A stretch of 64,000 bases of DNA, from NCBI RefSeq assembly GCF_022581195.2, contig NC_061465.1, forward strand, positions 4,094,501 to 4,158,500. The letters run 5' to 3'. Within the stretch, counting starts at the first letter, position 1. Each line of letters opens with the position of its first letter. The DNA is from Helicoverpa zea (Eukaryota; Arthropoda; Insecta; Lepidoptera; Noctuidae). The position numbers were made by a program, and so were the translations under genes. This document shows, one piece after another, positions 12,326 through 23,883 of the stretch. The notes under the pieces were generated by a model, which did no database searches, was not told the origin of the DNA, and saw only the letters and a list, made by a program, of their open reading frames with translations.

Positions 12326-13877
12326 ATACATCATTCTTTGTTTCTTTTATATTTGCGTGTAAATACATTTATTCAAGTTGTCAATACTTTTTTTTTAATT
12401 ACCCTTTGGAAAAAGATCCTTCAGCTTTAGTCAGTCACCAAGCCTTACTTTACAATACTTAAATTGGATACAGCTTCAGGCATTTTCAGCCCGATACTTC
12501 ATTTATGAATGAAAATGACACCGTCACTGATATTTATTTATCATTTTATGAACATGTGAATGTTTGCCATAAACGGAATTCATAGACTATCAATCATTTA
12601 ATTCAGTACAATGATATCTAAATTAAATCTTACAACACTTAGGTTATACCTACAAAAATAATCAGGGAATGACGACTAGTACCGCGTATATTATTATAAT
12701 TGGTAACACCCTGAACAACCAGTTAGCATGACTTTGATCCCCGAGCCTTGAAAATATTTTTCATGTTGGACTTTCAACCTTTGCTTTGTCAAATAAATCA
12801 ATTAGCTTATTCATCAACTAAGTAAACAGCATTATTTATTTTATAAATAATTGATATCTTATTTATTGTGATTAGGGAAACCCAACGTTAATCCGTTATT
12901 AGGCTTGTATCAACTTGCTTATTATTAGCATTAACCCAAATTACATTAATCTAAGTAGGTACCTATAGGTATATATGTTTCTCATTGGAGTGGCGATTTC
13001 TGAAGTATCATCCTTGGAGCACAGGAGCACAGGTACGGTACGAGTGTAAAGCATGTTTCCCAACGTCCTCTACGAGTGTACAGGTTCGAATCCAATTAAT
13101 ATCAAAATGAAACAAATCTCAGCCATGAAATTTGGTTCTGTCAAATACTTCTTGCCTTTCATATTTATTCATAAAATTAACCATATGTGTAATTAACATT
13201 AGGTTGGTATTTTTATTAAAAATAATAAGTGTCTGTGATAAATAAATAAAAAGGCGATAAAAACTGACAGATAATAAAAGAATGATGAATATTGTATTTG
13301 GAGCTATGATGTGCTTTGAGAACAAAGAACACATCCGGATGATAGCTTTATATTATGACTTTTACCGGAAGTCATTCAGTTAACTTTTATCCGAATGCAC
13401 CCAGTGTCCTAAACCACTATAATGAATGAACTATGAGAAATAAGGTTTGAATTCGAGAAAAATGAAACGGCAGGTTTAGGTAAGTAATCATCACTGAGTA
13501 TTTACAACTCTTATATATCTATATAACAAGTTATATCTTTATAAATGTGCAGACTTTTTAGTCGGGTGACAGTGTGTATTAATGTTCATATTATCAAAGT
13601 TAATTTCGCTATCTACCTCGTATGTATAAACCACAACTCACGCGATATTAGGTGCTTTATCGATAGTAATTGCTGACTTACGAGATTTGGCACTGATTTG
13701 TCAAGGTTTAAATGGATTATGATAAAACCATATCAATACGTATAAAATTCTGATTTATCAATAATTATAGCATTATAAATAAACAAGTTCTAAGTTGAAA
13801 GGCAATTTTACAACGATTTTTCATATTATAAGGTCGAGATAAACATCTCGAGGAAAGCTAGACTTTAAAGTCTGAAA

Positions 13878-13975
13878 TCACCAACCCGCATTGAGCAAGC
13901 GTGGTGATTATCGCTCAATCCTTCTCCGTGTGAGAGGAGGCTTGAGCCCAGCAGAGGGACGATAAAAAGGCTGTA
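13878..13975 (+). repeat. Lepidopteran 'accaacccgcattg...cccagcag' repeat fragment
   Basis: The run 'accaacccgcattg', 'gcgtggtgatta', 'caatccttctccgtg' and 'gcccagcagagggacgat' is a widespread interspersed repeat in moth genomes (recalled, not searched). Shorter relatives are at 15360-15425 and about 52325-52392. Confidence 0.65.
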
Positions 13976-14073
13976 ACAATAACAGATTTCGGTAATTGAA
14001 CAACTATACTTACTGAGACTCAATGATTACAGCTTTTTCACTTGATTCTTCGAGGGATACCGTTTTTGCTATT

Positions 14074-14122
14074 AGACTAGAAGCCAACCCCAACATAGTT
14101 GGGAAAAGGCTAGCCCGATGTT
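14074..14122 (+). repeat. 'gaagccaaccccaacatagt' repeat fragment
   Basis: A short degenerate copy of a moth repeat. The same block (gaagccgaccccaacatagt, then gggaaaaaggctcggaggat) is seen better preserved at about 22889-22940. Confidence 0.6.
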
Positions 14123-14369
14123 TGGTGATTTGCAATGCCGTACGAACCGACCGATGCCGCTCCGATCGGAAAATCCGGCAATGTGTTCCACATTTATTGA
14201 TATTGACTCTTGTATAAGTTAATTAAAAAATTTTAGATACTGCAGTCACATCCAAAAACATACGTACACACTTTTAACATTACACTGAGTATTAACTACT
14301 TTATATAACAAGTTAATTTGTGATGGTAGCAGTTTTTTTTATGATAGGTACCGCTGATTTCGAACATAA

Positions 14370-14565
14370 AATAAAATAAATAAATAAATAAATAAATAAT
14401 GTCGGGACACCTTTTCACACACGGTCGGTTAGCCCCATGGTAAGTTATTAATTAACTTGTGTTATGGGTGCTAACACAACTGATAAACTACATATAGCTA
14501 CATATATACATAGTTATAAATACATATTGTAACACCCAGACCACGGCCAACAAACATGCTCAACA
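14370..14565 (-). mobile_element. 5'-truncated tRNA-derived SINE
   Basis: It reads on the minus strand, because the (TAAA)n tail is at the left (about 14374-14399). The body shares long blocks with the SINE at 22494-24287 ('cacggtcggttagcccca', 'gtgttatgggtgctaac', 'aacacccagaccacggcc') but stops before the tRNA-like head. It provides the uninterrupted reference sequence that shows where the other copy was broken by insertions. Confidence 0.75.
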
Positions 14566-15359
14566 TCATTTATATTTAGTGTTATTTTTATTTTAAAGCA
14601 TTTTTCTTTCTTTACTAATACTATTATAGCTAAGTTTCCATCATAAGTAGGTTCAGAAAACTTAATACAATTTAATAACAAAAACAGAACATTAAGTATC
14701 TGTACCTGAGATATACTTAAGTTTCATGTGGTCTGATGTCACTTGTACACGTATTATATAGGTACTTATTTCTCAATCCTGCACAAAAATTAAACTTAAA
14801 TATTGTCATATTGTAATATGTTTTTGATAATTTAACAATTCGTTATCTACGATTAATTTAGTGACGTATGATTATATCAGGCCGTTTGTGTATTATTTGT
14901 GTTATAAGAAGTAAATTGTTCGATCTGATCATCATTTTGTATCATTACATTATTATCAATAAATGTGGACCCTGTCCTTCTTTCTCTCTATGCACACATT
15001 ATTTAGTTGGAGTCAACATATTGTTGGTTGAGAACAGAACCTTAAATCGATTTCCACATAGTTTTTTGATGGCTACCAGTTCCATTCTTATATACCTACT
15101 CATTCCATACTCTACTAACCATTCGCGTAACACCACACATTCTTCTTATTTCTTTTTCATTTCTTCTTAGTATTCGCATCTCTACTGCATGTAATAGACT
15201 TTCATTCATTCACCAAAACTGTGGACCGTGGTCCGTGGTCTTATAGTAAGATCTTCACTAGAAGTTCTTGTCGGATATGGTGAGTTCACAAATTGTTCCC
15301 GTAGCCTGCCACCATTTCATCCCTTTAATATTATGTAAGTAATTCAATCCTCCTCATGT

Positions 15360-15425
15360 CTCCTGTCAGAAAGAGAACTTTTTGAGAGGAAGCCCAGCAA
15401 TTGGACGATAGTAAGGCTGATAACC
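15360..15425 (+). repeat. Degenerate copy of the 'cccagcag' moth repeat
   Basis: 'gagaggaagcccagcaattg' then 'gacgatagtaaggctg' match the end of the repeat at 13878-13975 with several changes. Confidence 0.5.
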
Positions 15426-16049
15426 TGCATTGCAATGACATTATGCATTCACAAAACATAATTGATAATAAGTATTAGCGTGTAAGTTGTTAAAAGCTTG
15501 ACATATTACTTTGGTATCAGCTGCTTCATCGACATGATAATGGAACACGATTGATACAATTCTTGGAGGCACAAATAAATCATACTTAATGTATAATGGG
15601 TGACTTGTGTCATTTATCAATGAATTGAAAGGTACAAAGAGGAAAGGGACAAAATTCGAGACACAACCTGCACTGCCGACCGAATGGATCAATTTATTTA
15701 TCGACTAGGCTTTTATTCAAACGGAAAAAAATCTGATAACTTCTAACTTCATCCTCAGACTCTAAAATTTTTTACAAGACTACCTACATTAGTCACATTC
15801 AACCTTCTCCTGTACCTCATTTCTTGTAGATAACGTTGATCAGGACTACAAAAACGCGTCTAAATATGAAAACTGGTGATATGAACTACTGATCAATATC
15901 ACTTGTTACCGCAATACTGACTTACATACTCACTAGGTAGGTATTTGTAAAATTTTGAGATCTCAGTCATTTTCCAGTATAAATAAAATAGGAAAAAGGA
16001 GCGTTTAATAAACATTATCATCATTACATCAATTTTAGTTAAAAATCAT

Positions 16050-17387
16050 GAAGACGAGAGGATTGTCGGGGTGCTTTGGCTCCCGCTAACGCATATCCTT
16101 TCTTTGTGAGTTTCATTTGTTTTGTAAGAGATATTACACCAATAATAAATCATGTTTATGCAACATCTTCTATTATTTTTTAGGGAGGGTTGCTGATCAG
16201 TTTAATCGGTGGCCTAAATTCAGTATGTGGTTCCTCGCTGGTGTCCCACAACCGGCTGGTGACAGCCGCTCTCTGCTGGTTCGACGGCCAGCGGCAGGCG
16301 TGGCAGTTCCTCGTGGTACTTGGCTCCAATTCGCTGGGGTTCGGAGGCACTCGCATACCCACCAGCCATGTCATAGTACACCCGCAGTACCATGTTAAGT
16401 CGTTGGAAAATGACGTCGCTATGATATACTTGCCATACAGTATTATGCACAATGGTGAGAAAAATATCTACTTATTGAAATGTTTAAATGATTTGCACGT
16501 GCTTTAAGTTCTAAAAGTACATTACATTTCCAGCAAACATCTAACCTATTCTCCTGCCGAGCTTTGCAGAGCTCTCTGATCCGTTTGTAGGAAGATGGGC
16601 AGTCGCTGCTGGCTTTGGGAAAACTACAGACCGTAAGTACAGGCATTATATCTAAGTTTCATGTCAGGGCATTTTGAAGAACTCGAACGCTCCTTAAATC
16701 CACACACAAGGCACACACGATAGGTAGAAAATAATTTTGTTAAAAAGAGACAAGTTCGCTGATATTCGCATTTAATTTCTAATCTCTGTAGATTAGAAAT
16801 TAAATGAAGACCGAGTGACCAACGGAGAGTTATATTATCTGGTGAATAATGTATTAAATATTTCAGACCAACAAGTTGCTTCAACGACTGTCAGCCACGT
16901 AGCTTTGCAGGTGATTAGCAATACTGCCTGCGCAGCTGTCTATACGACTAGCTTCGTGAAGTCCAGTACCCTCTGCACCAACGGGCTTGGAGGAGTCGGC
17001 ATTTGTGGTGGCGATTCTGGTGGTCCACTCACTCTTTATACCCAACAGGGACATCTCTTGGTAAGAATATTTATGGATCGAACTGAATCTGTATTAATTA
17101 CCTGTACATTTCTAGTGTCCAAATAACTTTATCACGTGTAACATCCTGTGGTGAGATTTTTGACGTCCAAATATCAGCCCATCCATTTTTTACGAGGTTT
17201 TCGAAGCATAGGCAATTTTTTTCCGATTGTTGAAAGGATCGTCATGTTTCAATTTATCATATTTTTTAATTTGTATCGACAGATTGGTGTGAGCTCCTTC
17301 ACTGAGAGGAATAACTGCCAAGGTGGCAATCCATCAGGCTTCGCCCGGGTGACCAGCTTCCACAGTTTCATCAGCCAACACTTGTGA
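16050..17387 (+). pseudogene. Chymotrypsin-like protease pseudogene
   Basis: Homologous to the three intact genes at 17875, 25219 and 28455, with the same five-exon layout: 16053-16105 (remnant), 16184-16454, 16534-16632, 16867-17060, 17283-17387. Four lesions are visible. The signal peptide and propeptide coding sequence is missing; the homology starts abruptly at the ERIVG region. One G is missing in the IVGG codons (about 16068-16071), shifting the frame. The catalytic His is Leu (TAALC in place of TAAHC, exon 2). An in-frame TAA at 16542-16544 replaces a Gln codon in exon 3. The Asp (ENDVAM) and Ser (GGDSGGP) motifs and most splice sites survive, so decay is recent or constraint lingers. 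AATAAA follows at 17424-17429. The ATG at 16048 is not in the homologous frame. A cryptic acceptor before 16570 would skip the TAA in frame but cannot cure exon 1. Confidence 0.88.
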
Positions 17388-17797
17388 ACAAATTATACTA
17401 TTGTGATATTAACCTTAAGCTTCAATAAAGTTATGTACCCATCTAAACATCTGCGGTCGCAAACAGGGAAATATTATTGTGTTTTAACATTATTCATCTT
17501 ATTAATAAACGTGGAGTAAAGTTATTCCGAGTGTAAACCCATAACAATGTATGGTTATTCCTTTGGTTGTACCTAAAAAGCTTTCGAAAAGAACAAAACC
17601 CAACATTTTTCTTTAATGACATGTCTGATGATTTTGCCGATTTTTTTCCATTTCCTCATGCGAACAGACGCCTTTGCAATAAATTTGAGAGCAGCCGCAG
17701 TTAAGACTATTACAATAATACTACAATTAACAAAATGTACAACATCGATTACAATTCCACCGTCATGATAAAATTAATCTGCCATTTAATTAAGCTT
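17388..17797. other. Spacer between protease pseudogene and next protease gene
   Basis: Contains the pseudogene poly(A) signal (AATAAA, 17424-17429), then AT-rich sequence without repeats or exons I can name, up to the promoter of the next gene. Confidence 0.6.
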
Positions 17798-17830
17798 GAT
17801 TAGATGAGATAGTAAACAGAAGGTATATAA
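17798..17830 (+). promoter_or_regulatory. Proximal promoter of third protease locus (GATA-like motif + TATA box)
   Basis: GATTAGATGAGAT at 17798-17810, containing AGATAG, lies 26 bases before TATATAA at 17824-17830, which is 51 bases before the ATG. The same pair at nearly the same spacing precedes the other two intact paralogues. A further shared block (GATAAAATTAATC) lies just upstream here and at the fifth locus. GATA sites are typical of insect gut genes (known); function here is inferred. Confidence 0.65.
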
Positions 17831-17874
17831 GTCACCAATTTAACTACTTCACAATATAAAATAGTTTTTTCATA

Positions 17875-20580
17875 ATGCGTGTTATATTATTGTTGGGCTT
17901 GGGGTTGTTGGCTACGGCCTCAGCTTTAGTGGAAGTGAACACTGGCTACCACCAGGAAATCGGAATCCCCACTGCTGCGAAGATCAAGGAAAATGAAGAA
18001 AGGCTTTTGGCAGAGGCAGCACGAGACGAAAGGATTGTAGGAGGTGCTATCGCTCCGGCTAACGCACACCCATACTTCGTGAGTAACAAACAACTTAGGT
18101 TGATTTAGAATCATTAAAGTTGATGACGTTTTTAAGCTGTATACCGTGAAATAAATCAATGTTCATAATAAGAAATTCCGATGAAGTAGTTTGGTAAATA
18201 TGATAAAACATTTTTCTTTTACTAAATCGAGTTTTGGGACAATATCGTTTATATCTACCTATATGTATAATAAGGACTGCATTAAACTTCAATACAGAAG
18301 CTACTTCCGTAGTTCAAGAATACCCTATGAGTCGGTCCTGCGCTTGATGATTCTCTAGCCGCGATATGTTATGTCCTATCGGGCAGAGGGACTGATGCCC
18401 ATTTTCACCAACAATCTCTTAATCTAAGTGCCACTTAGAATAAGGGCTCTCCCAATAGGGTAGTGTCCAGGGTCGAAATAATGAAATAATATTTGGTCCG
18501 CTTTTTAGATAATCAAAAAATATTGGATACGTATTTTTTCTTTTTTTAATTAAACATAAAATGACAAAGATAATACACTTCAAAAATTAGGAGTGGGGGC
18601 CTTTTACGCCACAGTGTCCTGAAAATTGTAGCAACTTGTGACGTCACACTCAACTTTAACACGCTATATCTTAACAAGTTCTGATCCAATTTAAAAAAGA
18701 AAAAATACGTATCGCTTAATTTTGGACAATCTACAAGACGGACTAATTATTATTTTTTAGGAAACTAGCCTATTTTGACATAAATAACTATGGATAAGGG
18801 ATACCTAAACTTTGGTGAAAACGAAATTCTTATTAAGTGTTCCGTAAATGCTCTTAGGGGATCCCTTAATTTAGGTATTTGTTGGTGAAAATGGGCATCA
18901 GTCTCATAACAGTGAAGCAATAGGCAATCCACTTGTCTGCTCAAATGTTTGTGCACCTTCATATTCTCTGCACAGCGGACTGAGATATGAGAACAGCCGC
19001 TGAGGCCGACAATAGGCTAGGATGCATTATTGTTATAATTATTGTTTCTGTGCAGGCTGGATTGTTGATCAGTTTGGTGGGCCAGTCTGGTAACTCAGTC
19101 TGCGGTTCTTCGCTTCTATCCGCCAACCGTTTGGTCACGGCTGCTCACTGCTGGACCGATGGAGTTAACCAAGCGTGGCAGTTCCTCGTCATCCTGGGCT
19201 CCAACCATTTGTACTCCGGCGGTACCCGCATCGCCACCACCAATGTCATCATGCATCCGCAGTATGTGCCCTCCACGCTCAACAATGATATTGCCATGAT
19301 CCTGTTGCCGACTAGCGTGTGGTTCACCAGTGAGTATGACCCAAATGTCACTCTTTTTTTCCCTTAATGTCATACAAGTAGAACATGATTTTACTGCTCC
19401 TTTAAAAAAGCGTAAGAGTGTTATCGTCAACCTAATTGCAAAACAATAAAATCTATAGATAATTTTAAAAAGTGTGGTCTAGTAGGGACAGCAAATTACT
19501 TGAGCAAAGCTCTCCTTACGTATAGAGGTCTCGTGCCTCTATATAAAATAATATGCCCTATATTATTTTACGTCTTGTCTTCAGTGCGATTCAATTCCCA
19601 AATGTAATTGAGATTTAATGTGATCAGCTGGATGATGATGGCTACGCAGATTCAGACTCCATTATATTGTGCTTCTTTAAAATTTATTTGTTATGTATTT
19701 TCAGGTAACATTCAGCCAATCGGCCTGCCTTCTGGTTGGGACCTATGGGATCAGTTCGTCGGCAACTGGGCTGTTGCTGCTGGCTTCGGCAGGACTAGCG
19801 ACCGTGAGTTATTTATTTAAATTCTTGAAGTAAAAATGCTTAAGGAAGTAACCTTAACTTGAAGTTATCTGGTCAGATAGCACCCTTTTTATTTATGAGG
19901 TATGAAAACATTTAACATTTAATTGTTTTTCTTCCCGCAGAGCAAGTCGCCGCGTCTCAGATCGTAAGCCACGTGAGCTTGCAAGTGATCAGTGTCTTCC
20001 AATGTCAGCTGTCCTTCGGCAATGTGTTTGTTCAGCAGAGCACTATCTGCACGAATGGTAATGGCGGTGTTGGCGTTTGCGGCGGAGATTCTGGCGGCCC
20101 CCTCACCCTTTACCGCAATGGTGTTCCCACTTTGGTGAGTAAAAACAATAATGCATAATCTGGTAGTGCCCGCCAAGTAGAGTAGATACACATATTATCC
20201 TATACTATATTGTATATCTACTAAAAGCCTGTGTCATCAAAGGCTGTGAATGGTAGTCTGATAAAGATATGGGATAAAAACTGTAAATAAGGGTTAAAAT
20301 CTGTACTTTTGATGTCAAATTTTACAAAAGACAGTCACCAAAAACCCTTCACAATTTCCTAGGTGTTTTTGCTGGGACGAAGTGAGTAACAGTTCTATCT
20401 GCATGGTTTGAAGAACCGAAATACAAAGTCAATATTTTTAGAATGTTTAATTGGAATGTGATGTCTCTTTTTCAGATCGGTATCAGTTCCTTCGTAGCCA
20501 GAGCCGGCTGCCAACTCGGACATCCTTCTGCCTTCGCGCGAGTCACCAGCTTCATCAATTTTATCCAACAGTACATGTAA
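17875..20580 (+). CDS. Chymotrypsin-like serine protease (intact zymogen)
   Basis: Secreted digestive-type S1 endopeptidase of 291 residues. Exons: 17875-18078, 19056-19329, 19705-19803, 19941-20134, 20476-20580, phases 0,1,1,0. The signal peptide (RVILLLGLGLLATASA) leads to a propeptide of about 36 residues (to Arg53), followed by the activation site DER|IVGG. The triad is complete: His99 (LVTAAHC), Asp146 (NNDIAM) and Ser243 (CGGDSGGP). Position 189 is Gly237 and position 226 is Ser, which fits the chymotrypsin/brachyurin-like midgut enzymes of caterpillars rather than trypsin (Asp189). The start is the first ATG after a TATA box. Intron 1 carries a 514-bp MITE-like element. AATAAA follows at 20652-20657. 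Exact substrate preference cannot be read from sequence. Confidence 0.93.
18327..18389 (+). repeat. Repeat fragment of the 'gtcggtcctgcgc' family
   Basis: 'gtcggtcctgcgcttgatga' followed by 'cctatcgggcagag' resembles a dispersed repeat whose relatives sit at about 25570-25605 and 30360-30470. It abuts the left end of the MITE at 18390. Confidence 0.5.
18390..18903. mobile_element. 514-bp MITE-like element in intron 1
   Basis: Ends in perfect inverted repeats of about 25 bases: GACTGATGCCCATTTTCACC on the left, GGTGAAAATGGGCATCAGTC on the right, each followed inward by AACAA or its complement. The interior is AT-rich with no coding potential. It lies inside intron 1 of the intact protease gene. 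No clear target-site duplication was seen. A non-autonomous DNA transposon is the best reading. Confidence 0.8.
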
Positions 20581-20651
20581 TTCATATTAGGCTGATTGCG
20601 AATTATACATTTAAAAAAAATATTATATCTGCAAGTTAACCTGCTTTCTAA

Positions 20652-20657
20652 AATAAA
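20652..20657 (+). terminator. Poly(A) signal of third protease locus
   Basis: AATAAA, 72 bases after the TAA at 20578-20580, followed by a T-rich stretch. Confidence 0.65.
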
Positions 20658-21281
20658 ATTTTGGTAGGTATACGGACTTTTTTATTTTCCTTTTTCAATT
20701 TCACCTTAACTAACCTTAACTACACCTACAACGGCAACATGATGATTTGTTTTCGGCACTGATTTGAAGGGGCACTTATAAACAGCAGTTTTGGTAAGTT
20801 AAAAATTATAACTGGCACGTTCAATAACTAGTTCAGCAGTTAAAACTAAGCAGTAAAGGAAACAAAAATGAGTAAGAAATAGTGAAATGGATCAGTGAAA
20901 AAATAATCTAATCGAAAAATAAAAAAATCTAAATAATCGACGTGGTGTGGTGGTTGGTAGACCACAGTATGGCTATACCAAAGGACCGTAACCGGTGCGG
21001 AAAAACAAATTGGTCAGTGTATAGGCGAACCGGGACACAATATGAGAGAAGCTCGGTAATTGGTGAAGGAAAAGGAACTTACATTTGCTGGATGGTGGAG
21101 TCGAACGTTGATGCAGGCCTGCGGTGCTGTTTTCCCTACGCGTAGGTTAGGTACACTATCACCCACTGCTAGTTCTTGTGTGCCGGCTACACTAATACAC
21201 TAAATATTTATGCAGTTTTAATGATGGAGCGGTTTGGTTGATTGATTAATTTCACACAAAATTGCACAGCGGCGTTGCGGT

Positions 21282-21347
21282 GATTGGAAAAATTGGAATC
21301 TACCGGTGGAAGAGTTCGGATTGGAAAAATTGGAATCTACCGGTGGA
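21282..21347. repeat. 37-bp-spaced tandem duplication
   Basis: A 29-base unit beginning GATTGGAAAAATTGGAATCT and ending TACCGGTGGA occurs at 21282-21310 and again at 21319-21347, identical between copies, so recent. Confidence 0.85.
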
Positions 21348-21406
21348 GAAGTAGTTACGGTTTGAATGTAGGCGAGTTTTCCTTCTCTTTCTGGTAGATA
21401 TACTGT

Positions 21407-21680
21407 ACTAGCTTCTGCCAGCGGTTTCACCCGCATCCCGTGGGAACCTCTGCACGTATATATATATATATACTTCAATATATATATACTTTTTATCCGG
21501 GTAAAAAGTATACATATATATATTATATATATATCTATATAAAAAGCCTATAGCCTTCCTCGATAAATGGGCTATCTAACACCGAAAGACTTGTTTAAAG
21601 CGGACCAGTAGTTCCTGAGATTAGAGTGTTCAAACAAACAAACAAACAAACTCTTCAGCTTTATAATATTAGTATAGATA
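21407..21680 (+). mobile_element. Non-LTR retrotransposon 3' end fragment
   Basis: Starts ACTAGCTTCTGCCAGCGGTT and ends with (CAAA)n then TTTATAATATTAGTATAGAT. An internal TA-rich microsatellite (about 21458-21535) has expanded within it. Matches the copy at 48714-48906 closely outside the microsatellite. RTE-like by recollection, not searched. Confidence 0.7.
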
Positions 21681-21808
21681 AGGTGGTAAAATAAAATAAG
21701 AAAAGAGTACTTGAATAGTAAAAAAAATAAATGGTTTTTGCTTTGACTGAAGGCCTCTAAAGTAAATCGACGGGCCTTCTCGATCTTTTTTTGGGTGTTT
21801 TATAAAGT

Positions 21809-22014
21809 ACTAGCCGTTTTCCCGCGGTTTCACCCGCGTCCCGTGGTAACTACTGCCCGTACCGGGATAAAATATAGCCTATGTTACTCGTGGATAATAT
21901 AGTTTTCGAATGGTGAAAGAATTTTTAAAAACGGTCCAGTAGTTTTTGAGCCAATTCATTACAACCAAACAAACAAACAAACAAAGTTTTCCTCTTTATA
22001 ATATTGGTATAGAA
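21809..22014 (+). mobile_element. Non-LTR retrotransposon 3' end fragment, second subfamily
   Basis: Starts ACTAGCCGTTTTCCCGCGGT, has 'taccgggataaaatatagcc' and 'acggtccagtagtttttgag', and ends (CAAA)n then TTTATAATATTGGTATAGA. Related to but distinct from the 21407 copy. Confidence 0.7.
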
Positions 22015-22623
22015 AAACCTAATAATCTACTACAACCAAGTCGGGGTAAAGTGGAAAACTGACTTTCAATATTCATTTGTAGACGAATCGTTGGTCCTAG
22101 TTAAAAAGTTCCCCGACGATTTTAGCCTTATTTATAGCCATTTTATGCGATATAAATAAAAACTAACCATGTATAATATTCGCAAGCACTCTTATTTAAA
22201 TAACATAGAATTTTCTAAGTACATACCTAGAATATTTTTTTTGTATAATAATGGCAGATTTGCCTTTAGATTTCGGGTGTCACTGCTCCCTATGATCTGC
22301 CGAACTATTTATCGAACTGCTCGTTCCGTCAAATCAACGGGTCATTCATTTATTGGACTGCTCAATTATTTAGAACTGACATTGCATAATAAAATAACCG
22401 ACCAATCGTTTCTTATTGCTGTCGATGTTGTACCGTCACATTAATTAAATCAAATAAACAATCTCTTTAGCTTTATTATATTAGTATGGATTTATAAATA
22501 AATATAAATAAATAAATATCACGACACCTTTACACACGGTCGGTTAGCCCCATGGTAAGCTATTTATTAGCTTGTGTTATGGGTGCTAACACAACTGATA
22601 AACTACATATAGCTACATATATA

Positions 22624-23859
22624 TGTTATGGACCATGTGATTAATTCGGGCATTATTAATAATGCCCGAGCATTATGAATAATGTCTAGCTTTATCGGGC
22701 CAAGTGATTAATAACTATCTTAACTTCATTATTTATCACATTGCACGGGCAATTTGATAATAAAGCAAAAAATTGAAGTTAGTGACGAAAACGTATCCCA
22801 CGTAACAGTTGCCCGGGTAACTGGGTTGAGGAGGTCAGATAGGGCAGTCGTTCCTTGTAAAGGACTGGTACTCAGCTACATCCGGTTAGACTGGAAGCCG
22901 ACCCCAACATAGTTTGGGAAAAAGGCTCGGAGGATGATGTGACGAAAACGTATCGCTGCAAAACCGACTCCACGTAGTCTTGTCTGTCCTACCCCTAGAG
23001 TGCAATTCAAAACCGCGTAAGTGTGGAGGGGCGAGGCGGCCTGCGAGCTGAGGCGCAGGTAGTTTTAACGCTCGCCGACGCGGCTGAGGCTGGCCGGCTG
23101 AGCCGGCCAGCAAGCCGAAGCTGCGGCGGTGAGCGTGAAAACCATCTGCGACGATAAGCTCGCATGGGACCGCCGGAGCCCCGCAGCACCGGAGCCGTGA
23201 CAGAAGCCATGCTTGCTGCATGTTGCTTGCTTACATTTTAAACGTACTGAGTTAAAAAATTAGAAGCTAAATAAATAAATTTTATGATGTCATTTAATAG
23301 TATTTTAGAAGTTTACTGTTAGAATGCATGCTACAAATTTAGATGCTAAAAAATAACCATCATGCGGAGTTGTATTTAGAGCGGTTTACTTAGAAGATAA
23401 CGAGTGGCTGAGATAGTATTATTTAGATGCTCGTTAATTGTGGCTGACTTAGTAATTAAGAAGGCAACATACATTATTCGGGGCGAATAATTATATTAAA
23501 AAGGAGCCTGTTTAATAAGCACCCTTTAAATATGACTTTCCTTAACTTTTAAATGCAAAAACTAGTGGATTTTTAAGGCAGAAGTCCTTCATAATTAATC
23601 CAAATCATGAGGCTGATTATTTAAGTGGTTTAATATTTAGTTTATTTTAAATTAAATGGCAATAACAATAAAAAATGAATATAAATATGTTATTACTTTG
23701 CTTGTATTACTTTGCCCAAAAGGTCACGGGCAATATGTATAGTGCCCGGTCAATTTGATTATTTGAATAATTATTATCAAATTGCGCTCTCATATTGGGC
23801 ATTTTTCATAATGACCGGGCATTATGTATACTGCTCAATTTATCACTTGGTCCATAACA
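22624..23859. mobile_element. 1236-bp inverted-repeat DNA element, nested in the SINE
   Basis: Ends TGTTATGGACC / GGTCCATAACA, with similarity continuing inward (about 20 bases, imperfect). It is flanked on both sides by TATA (22620-22623 and 23860-23863), a target duplication confirmed by the uninterrupted SINE. A perfect 20-base palindrome lies at 22648-22667 (GGGCATTATTAATAATGCCC), and both ends are rich in such 'gggcat/atgccc' motifs. It contains a moth repeat block (22889-22940) and a GC-rich segment (about 23007-23220). No transposase is recognisable, so it is non-autonomous. Confidence 0.8.
22889..22940 (+). repeat. 'gaagccgaccccaacatagt' repeat block inside the 1236-bp element
   Basis: Better preserved relative of the fragment at 14074-14122; it continues into 'ggctcggaggatgatg'. 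Confidence 0.6.
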
Positions 23860-23883
23860 TATACATAGTTATAAATACATATT

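Larger units (their letters stand above)
12326..16049. other. Intergenic spacer with repeat fragments
   Basis: No gene-like exon found on either strand. It holds the repeat fragments listed separately (13878-13975, 14074-14122, 14370-14565, 15360-15425) in AT-rich DNA. A TATAAATA at 15978-15985 lies about 70 bases before the exon-1 remnant of the protease pseudogene and could be the relic of its promoter. Confidence 0.6.

Noticed and set aside
13081..13096. B-box-like GGTTCGAATCC
   Set aside because: No A box or cloverleaf pairing around it and no SINE body; likely chance or an eroded relic.
16190..16507. Reading the second protease locus as a working gene
   Set aside because: Exon 1 is truncated and frameshifted, the catalytic His is Leu, and exon 3 has a stop codon.
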